64,000 bases of DNA, from NCBI GenBank assembly GCA_020723325.1, contig DYJD01000017.1, forward strand, positions 62,001 through 126,000, written 5' to 3'. Numbering within the stretch: position 1 is the stretch's first letter; the number at the start of each line of letters is the position of its first letter. This document shows positions 55,249 to 63,736 of this stretch, one piece after another. This stretch comes from Desulfosudis oleivorans (GTDB lineage Bacteria > Desulfobacterota > Desulfobacteria > Desulfobacterales > SURF-7). Both the position numbers and the translations under genes were made by a program. The notes beneath the pieces were generated by a model that worked only from the letters and a program-made list of their open reading frames with translations, had not been told where the DNA came from and did no database searches.

Positions 55249-57639
55249 TTATATGCCGACGGCAAGACAAGTGCGTCGAATGACTTCATCCTGCATGGCC
55301 GGGGTGAGATCATTGAAATAAGCCGAATAACCCGACACCCGCACCAGCAGATGGGGGTACAGTCCGGGATTTTTCCGGGCTTCCATCAGGATCTTGGGAT
55401 CAATGACATTGATCTGGGCCTGCATGCCGCCCCTGCGGAAATAGGTTTTGAGTAAATGGCCCAGGGCGGCAATGCCGGTGCCGCCCCGCAGGGTATGGGG
55501 GTTGAACTTGATGTTGAAATTGATGCCGTTGGCAAAGCGGCTGAAATCAAAACGATTGGCGGAATTCAACAAGGCCGTGGGGCCCTTGCGGTCCAGGCCG
55601 TTCCCAGGGGAAATGCCTGAAGCAAACGGCTCGCCTTTTTTCCGCCCGTGGGGCAAGGCCCCGGTGATCCGGCCGAAATATTCATGGGCCGTCACCGAGT
55701 ATAGCCCGGTGGTATAAGCGCCCCCACGGGTATTCGGCCCCAGGGCGGAGAGGGTCTTTTCAAAAGTCTCGGCCGCATAAACAGACCAGCGGTCCACGGC
55801 CGGGTCATCATTGCCGAATTTGGCAAGGCTGCGCAAATATCCATGGATCTCCGGATCAGGCAGGTTGTTTTTGAGCAGCTCCACCAGAAGGGTCAGGCTC
55901 AATCGTTTTTCGGTAAAAACCGCCTGTTCGATGGCATACAAGGCATCGCCGGTATCAATGGGGGCCACGCACTGGATGCCGGAAAAATTGTAAGTCGCGC
56001 CGCCGGCGGTGGAGCAGACGGCATTGGAAATACAGCCTGCAAGCAGCATGCTGGTCAAGGGGGTGGGATGATGCTTGCGGTTGGCCGTTTCCACTGCCCG
56101 TAAATCCCGCACCAGCCGGCCGAGCATTTCCTTGAGCTGGATTTCAAAAGCCTGGGTCACATGGGCCATTTCCGTCATTTGCGAAACCGGAGGTGTGGCC
56201 GCCCCTGTGCGGATGGGCGAGCCGAAGCGGCGCCCGGCATTCAATGCCATTTCCAGAACAAGGGGCAGATTGAAAAGCGCTGCATCCGTGGAGGCAAAGC
56301 TTTTACCCTGACTGACCGGCTCCACACAGCCCACGGCCGTATAATTCCTGGCGTCTTCCTTCTTGTAGCCTAGTTTTTCAAGGGTCGGCACAATGACATC
56401 ATCATTGTACAAAGCCGGCGAATTGGCACCCCGGGCCAGCAGGGTATAAACAGACTCCAGGTATTCCGGTGGCGCCCCCCCATGCACCCTGGCATGAAAA
56501 TTCGGCTGGCGCATGCGCAGCTCGTCCATGACTTCCAGAAAAATATAAGTCAGCTCATTGGCACTGTCCTTTCCGGATGAATCCACCCCGCCCACGGTCA
56601 CCACCTGACCGTTGAACATCCCGCCATGAAAGCGTGTCAGATGTTCGGAGAAAACCGGGATGATTTCTGATAGTTTAATGCAAAAGGCGGCGACCAGGGT
56701 CTTGGCCTTGCCCGGGTTCAGAATGCCGGCAGCCAGATCCTGTTGATAAAAGGGGTATAGATATTGATCCATGCGGCCTGGAGAGACCGCATTGTCCAGA
56801 CTTTCCAGGTTGATGGCGATCTGGGCCAACAAGATGACCTGCAGGGCTTCATGAAAATTACCGGCCCCCCGGCCCAGGGCCAGGCTGCAGCTTCGGGCAA
56901 TGGCCTCAAGCTCAGCCCGGCGCCGGGAATCCGCCTCCCTTCGGGCCAGTTGATCGGCCAATTCTCCATAGCGCTTTCCAAAGTCGGCCAGCCCGTCGGC
57001 GATGATCATTACGGCTTCCAGAAAATGCCGGGCTTCAGTGCCTGCTTTGGTGTTCTGAATGCGGGCCTGGGCCTGGGCCTTGATACCCTCAGTGCCCAGG
57101 CGGATCAGCTTTTCATAATCCGGCGCCAGGTGGGAAATTCCGCCGCATTCATTGATCAGATAATAATGGGCCCGCAGTTGATCCACAATCAAACGTAATT
57201 TCTCCCAGGGCTCTTGAAAAGCATGGAAAGCCATGAAGCGCAAGGACCAGAAGGGAATAATGGCCAGCAATCGCCCTATCTCCTTTTTGGTGATTTGCAA
57301 GGGATTGGTTTTGCGGCCGGACAATTTGAACAGGTCCAGCATCACCGGCACCCCATGCAGCTCAGGGTAAATGGAACCGCCCACCCGTTTGGATGTAAAA
57401 TTTCCCACAATGAGCTCGTCCGGATAAATGGCGATGCTTTTCTTGCAAAGTACCAGGCCCAGAGCCTCAGCCATCCGGATGGCCGCGGGCTTGGTGCGAT
57501 TGCGGGCTTCGCGGCAATATGCGGTCCATAGCAAGGCCCGCTCCGGGCAAACAGCCGGACGGGCGGATTGAACCGCGGCCTTCAAGCGTTGAATGCGGTC
57601 GACTTCGTAACCGTTCTGATCAATCATAAATGACGGCAT
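55249..57639 (-). CDS. Glycyl radical enzyme (dehydratase/lyase group of the PFL family)
   Basis: A 796-residue glycyl radical enzyme. The active-site Cys438 lies in AVGCVEP and the radical-bearing Gly770 in RVSGYSA near the C-terminus. GCVEP is typical of the diol/glycerol dehydratase, hydroxyproline dehydratase and choline lyase group, while pyruvate formate-lyase has two adjacent cysteines, so this is not a classical PFL. The substrate remains open. AAGGAGGGG precedes the ATG at 57639, inside the last 20 bases of the activase gene, so the two are translationally coupled. The radical makes the active enzyme oxygen-sensitive, pointing to anaerobic growth. A FadR-type regulator is divergently encoded. 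Confidence 0.9.
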   Translation of the reverse strand: MPSFMIDQNGYEVDRIQRLKAAVQSARPAVCPERALLWTAYCREARNRTKPAAIRMAEALGLVLCKKSIAIYPDELIVGNFTSKRVGGSIYPELHGVPVMLDLFKLSGRKTNPLQITKKEIGRLLAIIPFWSLRFMAFHAFQEPWEKLRLIVDQLRAHYYLINECGGISHLAPDYEKLIRLGTEGIKAQAQARIQNTKAGTEARHFLEAVMIIADGLADFGKRYGELADQLARREADSRRRAELEAIARSCSLALGRGAGNFHEALQVILLAQIAINLESLDNAVSPGRMDQYLYPFYQQDLAAGILNPGKAKTLVAAFCIKLSEIIPVFSEHLTRFHGGMFNGQVVTVGGVDSSGKDSANELTYIFLEVMDELRMRQPNFHARVHGGAPPEYLESVYTLLARGANSPALYNDDVIVPTLEKLGYKKEDARNYTAVGCVEPVSQGKSFASTDAALFNLPLVLEMALNAGRRFGSPIRTGAATPPVSQMTEMAHVTQAFEIQLKEMLGRLVRDLRAVETANRKHHPTPLTSMLLAGCISNAVCSTAGGATYNFSGIQCVAPIDTGDALYAIEQAVFTEKRLSLTLLVELLKNNLPDPEIHGYLRSLAKFGNDDPAVDRWSVYAAETFEKTLSALGPNTRGGAYTTGLYSVTAHEYFGRITGALPHGRKKGEPFASGISPGNGLDRKGPTALLNSANRFDFSRFANGINFNIKFNPHTLRGGTGIAALGHLLKTYFRRGGMQAQINVIDPKILMEARKNPGLYPHLLVRVSGYSAYFNDLTPAMQDEVIRRTCLAVGI

Positions 57640-58558
57640 GGATCCCCTCCTTTGCAAATATGGCCGAAACCTGCTGAAAATCCGTACCTGCCGGATTCTG
57701 CCGATGAAGCGGCCTAAGGTCTGAATGTATGCGCCCAAGCTTGGCTTCACCAAGGCTATGATAAGGCAGACAATGGATGCTGTTGTGACCGTTTTCCTGT
57801 AAAAACCGGGCAACGGCCAGAAGATCGGCCTGGGTGTCGTTGATCCCGGGAATCAAGGGCATGCGGGCTTGTAAAGGCTGAAAACAGGCCGCGAGCTTTC
57901 TGAAGTTGCTCAGAATGATGCTGTTGTCGGCCCGGGTGTGGCGCTGGTGCAGAACCGGATCCATGAGTTTCAAATCATAATAGATCAGGTTGATATTGCC
58001 CAGCAATCGCTCAATGTCCGGCCATGAAAAGGCGCCGCTGGTCTCCAAATTAATGTGAATGCCCCCGGCCCGCAGGCGGGGAAGCAGGCTGTCCAAAAAA
58101 TCAGCATGCAGCATGGGTTCGCCGCCTGAGAAGGTCACGCCTCCGCCGGAGTCTTTGAAAAAATCCAGATCCCGCCTCAACTCCAGCTCCAAATCATTTA
58201 TGTCCCAGACAGAACCCAGCCGCACCAAAGCCTGCTGCCGGCAGTGCAAAGCGCACTCCCCGCACCCATTACAGCGTTTATAATCCAGCCGCCCATCGGT
58301 ATCCAGAATCGCCCCATGGGGACAAGCGCTTTTGCACTGAAAACAACGACTGCATCTTTCGCCATAAAAAGCCATCTCCGGCCGGGGATTGTGGGATTCG
58401 GGATTCTGGCACCAGGCGCACCGCAGGGGGCAGCCTTTCAGAAAAACAGTGGTGCGGATCCCCGGCCCGTCATGCAGGCAAAAACGCTGGATATCGAATA
58501 CGACGGCTGCAGGTCCGGTGCCCCGGGCCGTATTGGATTTGAAGTGTTGATTTAGCAT
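57620..58558 (-). CDS. Glycyl radical enzyme activase (radical SAM)
   Basis: A 312-residue radical SAM protein with the CxxxCxxC motif CPLRCAWC (Cys43, 47, 50) for the SAM cluster, an inserted ferredoxin-like part with two further clusters (CSRCFQCKSACP and CNGCGECALHC), and the SAM-binding GGVTFSGGEP. It would abstract hydrogen from Gly770 of the glycyl radical enzyme encoded directly downstream. The bacterioferredoxin-like insert is typical of activases of the dehydratase group rather than of PFL itself. It starts the leftward operon. The perfect palindrome at 58695-58715 lies 137 bases upstream. Confidence 0.92.
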   Translation of the reverse strand: MLNQHFKSNTARGTGPAAVVFDIQRFCLHDGPGIRTTVFLKGCPLRCAWCQNPESHNPRPEMAFYGERCSRCFQCKSACPHGAILDTDGRLDYKRCNGCGECALHCRQQALVRLGSVWDINDLELELRRDLDFFKDSGGGVTFSGGEPMLHADFLDSLLPRLRAGGIHINLETSGAFSWPDIERLLGNINLIYYDLKLMDPVLHQRHTRADNSIILSNFRKLAACFQPLQARMPLIPGINDTQADLLAVARFLQENGHNSIHCLPYHSLGEAKLGRIHSDLRPLHRQNPAGTDFQQVSAIFAKEGIHAVIYD

Positions 58559-58600
58559 GTGATGCCCAACCTATACGATCGCATTCATTGGTACCCTTTT

Positions 58601-58692
58601 ATCGGGGTCGGAGTCGGTATCGCTATCGGTATCGAATCTTTTTCGTTTTTTTTTGCTTTCGATTGCGACCCCGATACCGACCCCGACCCCGA
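58601..58692. repeat. Opposed degenerate hexamer repeats (GGTATC/GGGGTC type)
   Basis: Left arm 58601-58635 is built of hexamers GGGGTC, GGAGTC, GGTATC, GCTATC, GGTATC. Right arm 58660-58692 has the reverse complements (GACCCC, GATACC units). The arms pair over about 33 bases around a T-rich loop. It lies between the activase start and the operator. It follows the same design as the element at 50177-50350, with another hexamer. Confidence 0.75.
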
Positions 58693-58694
58693 TC

Positions 58695-58715
58695 TAAAGT
58701 GGTAATACCACTTTA
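58695..58715. promoter_or_regulatory. Perfect 21-bp palindrome, FadR-type operator candidate
   Basis: The arm TAAAGTGGTA, one central A, and the exact reverse complement form a perfect palindrome containing TGGTAATACCA, which fits the TnGTnnnACnA pattern bound by FadR-subfamily GntR regulators. It lies in the divergent region between the activase gene (58558) and the FadR-type gene (58859), so one regulator could control both directions and itself. Confidence 0.75.
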
Positions 58716-58770
58716 TCTCTCCCCTATCCTCATCAATAGCGCCGTGTCAAGGTTTTATTTCAGGTTATCA

Positions 58771-58799
58771 TTGACATTTATCTATAGTATGGATAGCAT
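58771..58799 (+). promoter_or_regulatory. Promoter candidate for the FadR-type gene
   Basis: TTGACA at 58771-58776 and TAGCAT at 58794-58799 are separated by 17 bases. The -35 is perfect and the -10 matches at the three most conserved positions. It lies about 60 bases before the FadR-type gene and 56 bases after the palindrome. Confidence 0.5.
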
Positions 58800-58858
58800 T
58801 ACCCCATTCAGAAACTGGACTGACCAAATCAAGATAAAGAAACCTTTGGATATACCCA

Positions 58859-59641
58859 ATGCATACGCCGGACAATCCCAAAGAAAAACTCTCCAGCCGG
58901 ATATCCAGAAGCATTCAAATGGATATCCTGAACGGTCTGTATCCACCGGAAAGCCGCTTGCCGTCGGAACGGGATCTGGCATTGCAGTTCAAGGTGAGCC
59001 GGGTGACCATCCGGGAAGCCATGGAAAAGCTGGAACAGCTCGGCATGGTGGAAAAGCGGCCCAACAGCGGCTCCTATGTTTGCGACCTGCCGGCCCGGGC
59101 CTCCATTTCACTCCTCACGGAAATCATGAACCACGGCGAATCCGTGGACGCCGCTTTTTTAATGGCTTTATTGGATTTCAGGCAGGTGATCGAAGTCTAT
59201 TCCGCCCGCCGGGCCGCCCGCAATGCCTCCTCGGCGGATATTGTTTTGATGAAAAAAACCATCGCCCAAATGAAACGCAACTTGGATGACACCGAAACCG
59301 TCTCCCGTTTGAATGTGGACCTGCATACCGACCTGAACCGTTTGTCCGGCAACCTGGTCATTCAACTGCTTTTCAACTCTTTCAAATCCGTTTATACTTA
59401 TTACATGGATGTTTTTCATCGCCTGCCGGAGGCTTCAAAAGACATTGTCTTGCATTATGAAAAACTGGTTGCCGCCATTGAAGCCAGGGACGATCAATAC
59501 GCGGCCCATGTCATGGAAGCGCTGCTGTGCTACGGCCATAACCGGGTAAAGGACGCTGCCGGCTTGACTCAAAACGGAAAGCAGGTGCGCCTGCGGCCTG
59601 GGTCTGTGAAAAAAAGGACCAAGAAGGATGAAATCCCATGA
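58859..59641 (+). CDS. GntR family regulator, FadR/FCD subfamily
   Basis: A 260-residue regulator with an N-terminal winged helix (YPPESRLPSERDLALQFKVS, then RVTIREAMEKLEQLGMVEKR, about 27-70) and an all-helical FCD effector domain (LLDFRQVIEVYSARRAA ... LNVDLHTDLNRLSGN). FCD domains bind a carboxylate, often with a metal. It is divergent from the glycyl radical operon and separated from it by the 21-bp palindrome, so it most likely senses the substrate or product of that pathway. Its stop overlaps the MoaD-like start by four bases. No strong ribosome binding site precedes the ATG at 58859. Confidence 0.88.
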   Translation: MHTPDNPKEKLSSRISRSIQMDILNGLYPPESRLPSERDLALQFKVSRVTIREAMEKLEQLGMVEKRPNSGSYVCDLPARASISLLTEIMNHGESVDAAFLMALLDFRQVIEVYSARRAARNASSADIVLMKKTIAQMKRNLDDTETVSRLNVDLHTDLNRLSGNLVIQLLFNSFKSVYTYYMDVFHRLPEASKDIVLHYEKLVAAIEARDDQYAAHVMEALLCYGHNRVKDAAGLTQNGKQVRLRPGSVKKRTKKDEIP

Positions 59642-59877
59642 AAATCGAAATCAATCTCTTTGCCACCCTTGCCCGCTACAAACCGGCTGACTTAGGTCAA
59701 AATCCTTGGGCCCTGATTTGTGATGAAGGCGCCACCATCCAGGCACTGTTTGAACAAATCGGCCTTCCCCTGCAAGAGGTTAAACTCATTTTTCTCAACG
59801 GCGTGCATGCCCAAGCCGACAATGTGTTGCATGATGGAGACCGCTTAGGCGTATTCCCACCAGTAGGCGGGGGCTGA
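59638..59877 (+). CDS. MoaD/ThiS-like sulfur carrier protein
   Basis: A 79-residue beta-grasp protein ending in PPVGGG, the Gly-Gly tail that is adenylated and thiocarboxylated in sulfur carriers. The start MKIEINLFATLARYKP and the middle IFLNGVHAQADNVLHDGDRLGVF match the MoaD/ThiS fold. It is translationally coupled to the FadR-type regulator (ATGA overlap). The E1-like protein at 54248 is the obvious activating partner, which ties this pair to the glycyl radical locus rather than to general molybdopterin or thiamine synthesis; that link is inferred. Confidence 0.85.
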   Translation: MKIEINLFATLARYKPADLGQNPWALICDEGATIQALFEQIGLPLQEVKLIFLNGVHAQADNVLHDGDRLGVFPPVGGG

Positions 59878-59895
59878 TCACCTATATCATCATTC

Positions 59896-59924
59896 TTGAC
59901 ACGTCTGCGACCCTTGCGTATACT
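59896..59924 (+). promoter_or_regulatory. Strong sigma-70 promoter before the sensor gene
   Basis: TTGACA (59896-59901), a 17-base spacer and TATACT (59919-59924) match the consensus at eleven of twelve positions. Transcription would begin near 59931, leaving a leader of about 160 bases before the sensor gene at 60094. Within that leader CCGCTC and GAGCGG can form a small hairpin. Confidence 0.7.
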
Positions 59925-60093
59925 ATCGTTAAAAAAGCGAATTCTCAACCTCTTCAAAAAAAGCAGATTTCCAATACACCGTTTTATTGTTGCCGGCTGA
60001 ACCCGCTCAACGGAGCGGAAGTTGAATCAAACTATCCATTAAATTTGCCCATAACCATAGGAAATACTGATCATCTGGAAAGTCTGAAGTGCG

Positions 60094-61362
60094 ATGAAAG
60101 GATTTTTCTTTAGGATATTGTTCTTTTTTCTTGGATGCCTGGCGGCTGTAGCAGCCGATTTGCCGGTTGCTCCCCCAGGGCTTGCCCATGAGACCGCACC
60201 GGCCATAAACCGGGAATCGCCGAAACAGGTATTCATCCTGAACTCACATAATTACAATATGCCCTGGCAATCAGCGATCAATCGTTCCATCTACGCCGTC
60301 ATGGAAGTGGACACCCGCACGGCAACAGAATTATACACCGAATTCACCGGCCTCTCTCAACTTTTCGACACTGCTTATGAGCAGAAGCTTTTGGATCTTT
60401 ATACTCACAAATATGCCGGCAGCCTGGTAAGGAACAAGGACCTAACATTTTGGGATCTGTACAAGTGGAGCATCATCGGTGTTATGAGCCTGACCATTTT
60501 CCTGGTATTGCTGATCCTATTGTTGCTCATCCAGCTCTCAAGGCGTCGTCGGGCCGAGCGGATGCTGCAAAAATCCCATGACGACTTGGAAATCCGCGTG
60601 AGCCAACGTACCGCCGACCTTGTTCAGATCAATACAAAATTGCAGCAAGAAATCATTGAACGCAAGCAGGCCGAACAAACCCTGGCTGATTCTGAACGCC
60701 GACTGGCCGACATCATTGAGTTTCTGCCCGACCCCACCTGGGTCATCAATCTTGAAGGAAAAGTGATCGCCTGGAATATGGCGGTAAAAAAAATGACAGG
60801 TATTGAAAAGCAGGAAATCCTTGGAAAAGGCGACTATGCCTATGCACTTCCGTTCTACGGGGAGCGTCGTCCTGTCCTGATCGACCTAGTATTGCAGCGC
60901 GATGAGAACTGGGAAAAGAGATACCTGAGCCTCAAATCAGAAAACGGGGTGCTGGTTTCCAGCGAGTCCTTTCATCCGATCATGGGAATCGGCGGCCGCT
61001 ATCTGGCCGGTGCGGCTGCCAGACTATATGATGCCCGAGGAAATGTGGTGGGGGCCATTGAGTCGGTGCGGGATATCACCGCTGCCAAACGAATGGAACA
61101 GGAACGGGAACGACTAATCCAGGAGCTGCAGGAGGCCCTCGCCAAGGTCCGAACCCTTAGCGGGCTCTTGCCCATCTGCGCCTCATGCAAAAACATTCGT
61201 GACGACAAGGGGTATTGGAATCAAATCGAAACATACATCAGCAACCATGCAGAAGTCGCCTTTAGTCACAGTTTATGCCCGGAATGTGCGAAAAAACTTT
61301 ATGGAGATCAGATCTGGTATCAAAAGCATCGGGATAAATCATGCAACCAGGAACAAACCTGA
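60094..61362 (+). CDS. Membrane PAS sensor with shortened periplasmic domain
   Basis: A 422-residue protein. A signal peptide or anchor (FFRILFFFLGCLAAVAAD) is followed by about 75 periplasmic residues that match the start of ABC-sub-bind sensor domains (KQVFILNSHNYNMPWQSAIN, then ...LLDLYTHKYAG). It then passes abruptly to the end of such a domain and a membrane helix (TFWDLYKWSIIGVMSLTIFL). Next come a coiled coil, a PAS domain (about 205-330) and a Cys-rich tail (LPICASCKNIRDDKGYWNQIE, later SLCPECAKKLY) common in Desulfobacterota sensors. There is no kinase or output domain. The missing roughly 200 periplasmic residues suggest an in-frame deletion. It precedes two binding protein genes. 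Confidence 0.78.
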   Translation: MKGFFFRILFFFLGCLAAVAADLPVAPPGLAHETAPAINRESPKQVFILNSHNYNMPWQSAINRSIYAVMEVDTRTATELYTEFTGLSQLFDTAYEQKLLDLYTHKYAGSLVRNKDLTFWDLYKWSIIGVMSLTIFLVLLILLLLIQLSRRRRAERMLQKSHDDLEIRVSQRTADLVQINTKLQQEIIERKQAEQTLADSERRLADIIEFLPDPTWVINLEGKVIAWNMAVKKMTGIEKQEILGKGDYAYALPFYGERRPVLIDLVLQRDENWEKRYLSLKSENGVLVSSESFHPIMGIGGRYLAGAAARLYDARGNVVGAIESVRDITAAKRMEQERERLIQELQEALAKVRTLSGLLPICASCKNIRDDKGYWNQIETYISNHAEVAFSHSLCPECAKKLYGDQIWYQKHRDKSCNQEQT

Positions 61363-61426
61363 TGAACTGGGGGCCCACAATTTGCATTCATGTCACCGGT
61401 AATTTCAGGGAGGCCACGGAATCAAC

Positions 61427-62566
61427 ATGAAAAAGAAAATCGACTTTTTAACTCCTTGGTGGATGTTTTGGTTTTTGCTCCTGTTTTCTACGGCAGGCCA
61501 TGCTGCCGAATCCGTTAAAATTGCAGCTATTTTTGCCAAAACCGGCCCGGCGGTGGTGGTTCCCGGCCTGCGTCCGGAATTTAATTCCGTGCGTCTGGCG
61601 GTAAAGGAACTGAACGACAGCGGCGGCCTGCTTGGTCATCCCATCGAAGTACTTGAATTCGACAACAAGAGTACCGCCCTGGGGGCCAAGCAGGCCGCCG
61701 AAGAGGCTGTCAAGGCAAGGGTCTTAGCCGTCATCGGCGCAACCAGAAGCTCCCATTCCCTGGGCATGGCCCCGGTGCTCCAGGCAGCCGGAATCCCTAT
61801 GATCTCACCGGTCTCCACCAATCCTGAAGTTACCCTTACAGGCGACTTCATCTTCCGGGTCTGCTTTATCGACGATTTTCAGGGAGAAGTCATGGCCGCC
61901 TTTGCTGCCAAGGCCCTGAAGGCTAAAACCGCCGTGGTCCTTACCAATACCAGTGAAAAATTCAGTCTGAGCCTGGCCGGGCTTTTTATGGAAAAATTCA
62001 AAAATCTGGGGGGGGCCATTCTCTGGGAAGGGGACTACCTGGGCAACGCCACCAATTTTGAAGAACAACTTGTCAAGGTAAAAGCCTTTAAGCCGGATGT
62101 CTGTTTTGTTCCCGGCTATGACAGCGATACAGGCTTTATCGTCAAACAGGCCCGGGAAATGGGAATAGATGCCGTATTTTTGAGCGGAGACGGTTTAACC
62201 GATGCCATCTATAAGTATGCCGGGAACGCTGCTGATGGACTTTTCTTTTCCAGCCACTGGCATCCGGATGATCCGGATAAAAAAAGCAGGCAGTTCATCC
62301 AAACCTATGAGAGAGAATATCCCAAAGTAATTGAAGCAGTAACCGCCCTGGGTTATGATGCGGTCATGCTCCTGGCTGATGCCGTCAAACGGGCAAAATC
62401 CCTGGAGCCTGCCAAGATCCGCAACTCCCTGGCTGAAACCAAAGGTTTCAAAGGTATCACCGGCGAAATCAGCTTTGACAAGAATCGCAATCCCATGAAT
62501 AAATCCGCGGTCATCCTGAAGTTCGAAAAAGAGGTGGCCGTATACATTAAAACGATTACACCGTAA
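61427..62566 (+). CDS. Periplasmic Leu/Ile/Val-type binding protein, first paralogue
   Basis: A 379-residue type I periplasmic binding protein with a signal peptide (LTPWWMFWFLLLFSTAGHAAES, cleavage after HAA). The fold signatures are SVKIAAIFAKTGPAVV, LNDSGGLLGHPIEVLEFDN, IGATRSSHSLGMAPVLQAAGIPMISPVSTNP and FIFRVCFIDDFQGEVMA. Such proteins bind amino acids, amides or organic acids. No permease or ATPase genes lie nearby, and the flanking genes encode sensors, so it may serve as a receptor or a spare binding subunit. GGAGG lies upstream of the ATG. It is closely similar to the next gene, indicating tandem duplication. Confidence 0.88.
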   Translation: MKKKIDFLTPWWMFWFLLLFSTAGHAAESVKIAAIFAKTGPAVVVPGLRPEFNSVRLAVKELNDSGGLLGHPIEVLEFDNKSTALGAKQAAEEAVKARVLAVIGATRSSHSLGMAPVLQAAGIPMISPVSTNPEVTLTGDFIFRVCFIDDFQGEVMAAFAAKALKAKTAVVLTNTSEKFSLSLAGLFMEKFKNLGGAILWEGDYLGNATNFEEQLVKVKAFKPDVCFVPGYDSDTGFIVKQAREMGIDAVFLSGDGLTDAIYKYAGNAADGLFFSSHWHPDDPDKKSRQFIQTYEREYPKVIEAVTALGYDAVMLLADAVKRAKSLEPAKIRNSLAETKGFKGITGEISFDKNRNPMNKSAVILKFEKEVAVYIKTITP

Positions 62567-62594
62567 AACCGGCAAAAGAGGTCGCGAAAGCAGA

Positions 62595-63728
62595 ATGAAC
62601 AATACCATTGTTTGCTTCCTGTTCACACTTTTGGTATTTATCCCTTCTCCCCATGGAGTTGCCCATGCCGGTGAAACCATGAAAGTGGCAGCCGTCTTTG
62701 CCAAGAGTGGTGAGGCCGCCACACCCAACACCTTGGTTTTCTATGGCCTCCGCTTTGCAGTGGAGGAAATCAATAAAAAGGGCGGCTTGTTGGGAAAGCC
62801 TGTTGAGCTGATTGAAATTGACAATCAGAGCACGGCCTTGGGCTCCAAGGCCGCGGCGGAAAAGGCTGTCCAGGAAGGAGTGGCGGCGGTGATCGGTGGA
62901 TCACGCAGCTCCTATGCCTTGGCCATGGCGCCGGTGCTTCAGGCCGCCCACATTCCCATGATTTCACCCACTGCCACTATACCGGAACTTACATTGGCAG
63001 GTAATTATATTTTCAGGGCTTGCTTTATCGATGATTTCCAGGGCAAAATCATGGCATTATTTGCCCTGCGTGAACAGGGCGCGGACACTGCCGTGGTTCT
63101 CACTAATACCGGCAATAAATACAGCATGACCCTTGCCAGGGTCTTCATTGAACAATATCAAAAGGCCGGCGGCAGGGTCCTCATGGAAGGGGAGTATCTC
63201 GAAAATGTCACCGATATCCCTACCATGATAGAACAGGTACGAAAACTTCATCCCAAGGTCGTATTCATCCCCGGCTACGGCAAGGACACTGGGGCCATCA
63301 TGAAACAAGCTAAAGAAATGGGAATGCGCTTCAACTGGTTGGGCGGTGACGGCTGGGGCGAAGAATTGCTCTATCAATACGCCGGGGATGCCGCGGAAGG
63401 CAGCCACACCTGTTCCAACTGGAACAAAAACAATCCAGACCAGATCACCCGCTGGTTCGTGGAAACTTATGAAAAATCCTATGGCCGGATTATTTCCTTT
63501 TCCGTTCCTTTGGCCTATGACGCCTGCATGTTGTTGGCCGACGCGGTCAATCGGGCGAATTCAACAAACCCGTTTAAAATCCGGGAGGCCCTGGCAGCCA
63601 CCAAAGGCTTTAAAGGCGTAACCGGCGACATCACTTTTGATGAAAACCGCAATCCCATTGGAAAAGCCGCGGTGATTTTAAAATACGAAAAAGGCGCCCT
63701 GGTATATGTCAAGACTTTCCAGCCCTGA
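62595..63728 (+). CDS. Periplasmic Leu/Ile/Val-type binding protein, second paralogue
   Basis: A 377-residue paralogue of the previous protein, with a signal peptide (FLFTLLVFIPSPHGVAHA, cleavage after AHA). Shared segments include VAAVFAKSGEAAT, INKKGGLLGKPVELIEIDN, SSYALAMAPVLQAAHIPMISP, FRACFIDDFQGKIMALFA and the C-terminal TKGFKGVTGDITFDENRNPI. Ligand-pocket regions differ, so the two may bind different ligands. It starts 28 bases after the first paralogue and is probably co-transcribed. The dispersed repeat copy C follows its stop within ten bases, and a membrane sensor gene follows that. Confidence 0.88.
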   Translation: MNNTIVCFLFTLLVFIPSPHGVAHAGETMKVAAVFAKSGEAATPNTLVFYGLRFAVEEINKKGGLLGKPVELIEIDNQSTALGSKAAAEKAVQEGVAAVIGGSRSSYALAMAPVLQAAHIPMISPTATIPELTLAGNYIFRACFIDDFQGKIMALFALREQGADTAVVLTNTGNKYSMTLARVFIEQYQKAGGRVLMEGEYLENVTDIPTMIEQVRKLHPKVVFIPGYGKDTGAIMKQAKEMGMRFNWLGGDGWGEELLYQYAGDAAEGSHTCSNWNKNNPDQITRWFVETYEKSYGRIISFSVPLAYDACMLLADAVNRANSTNPFKIREALAATKGFKGVTGDITFDENRNPIGKAAVILKYEKGALVYVKTFQP

Positions 63729-63736
63729 AAAAAACG

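Noticed and set aside
55249-57639. Pyruvate formate-lyase (pflB)
   Set aside because: The active site is GCVEP with a single cysteine rather than the adjacent cysteine pair of PFL, and the activase has the ferredoxin insert of the dehydratase group.
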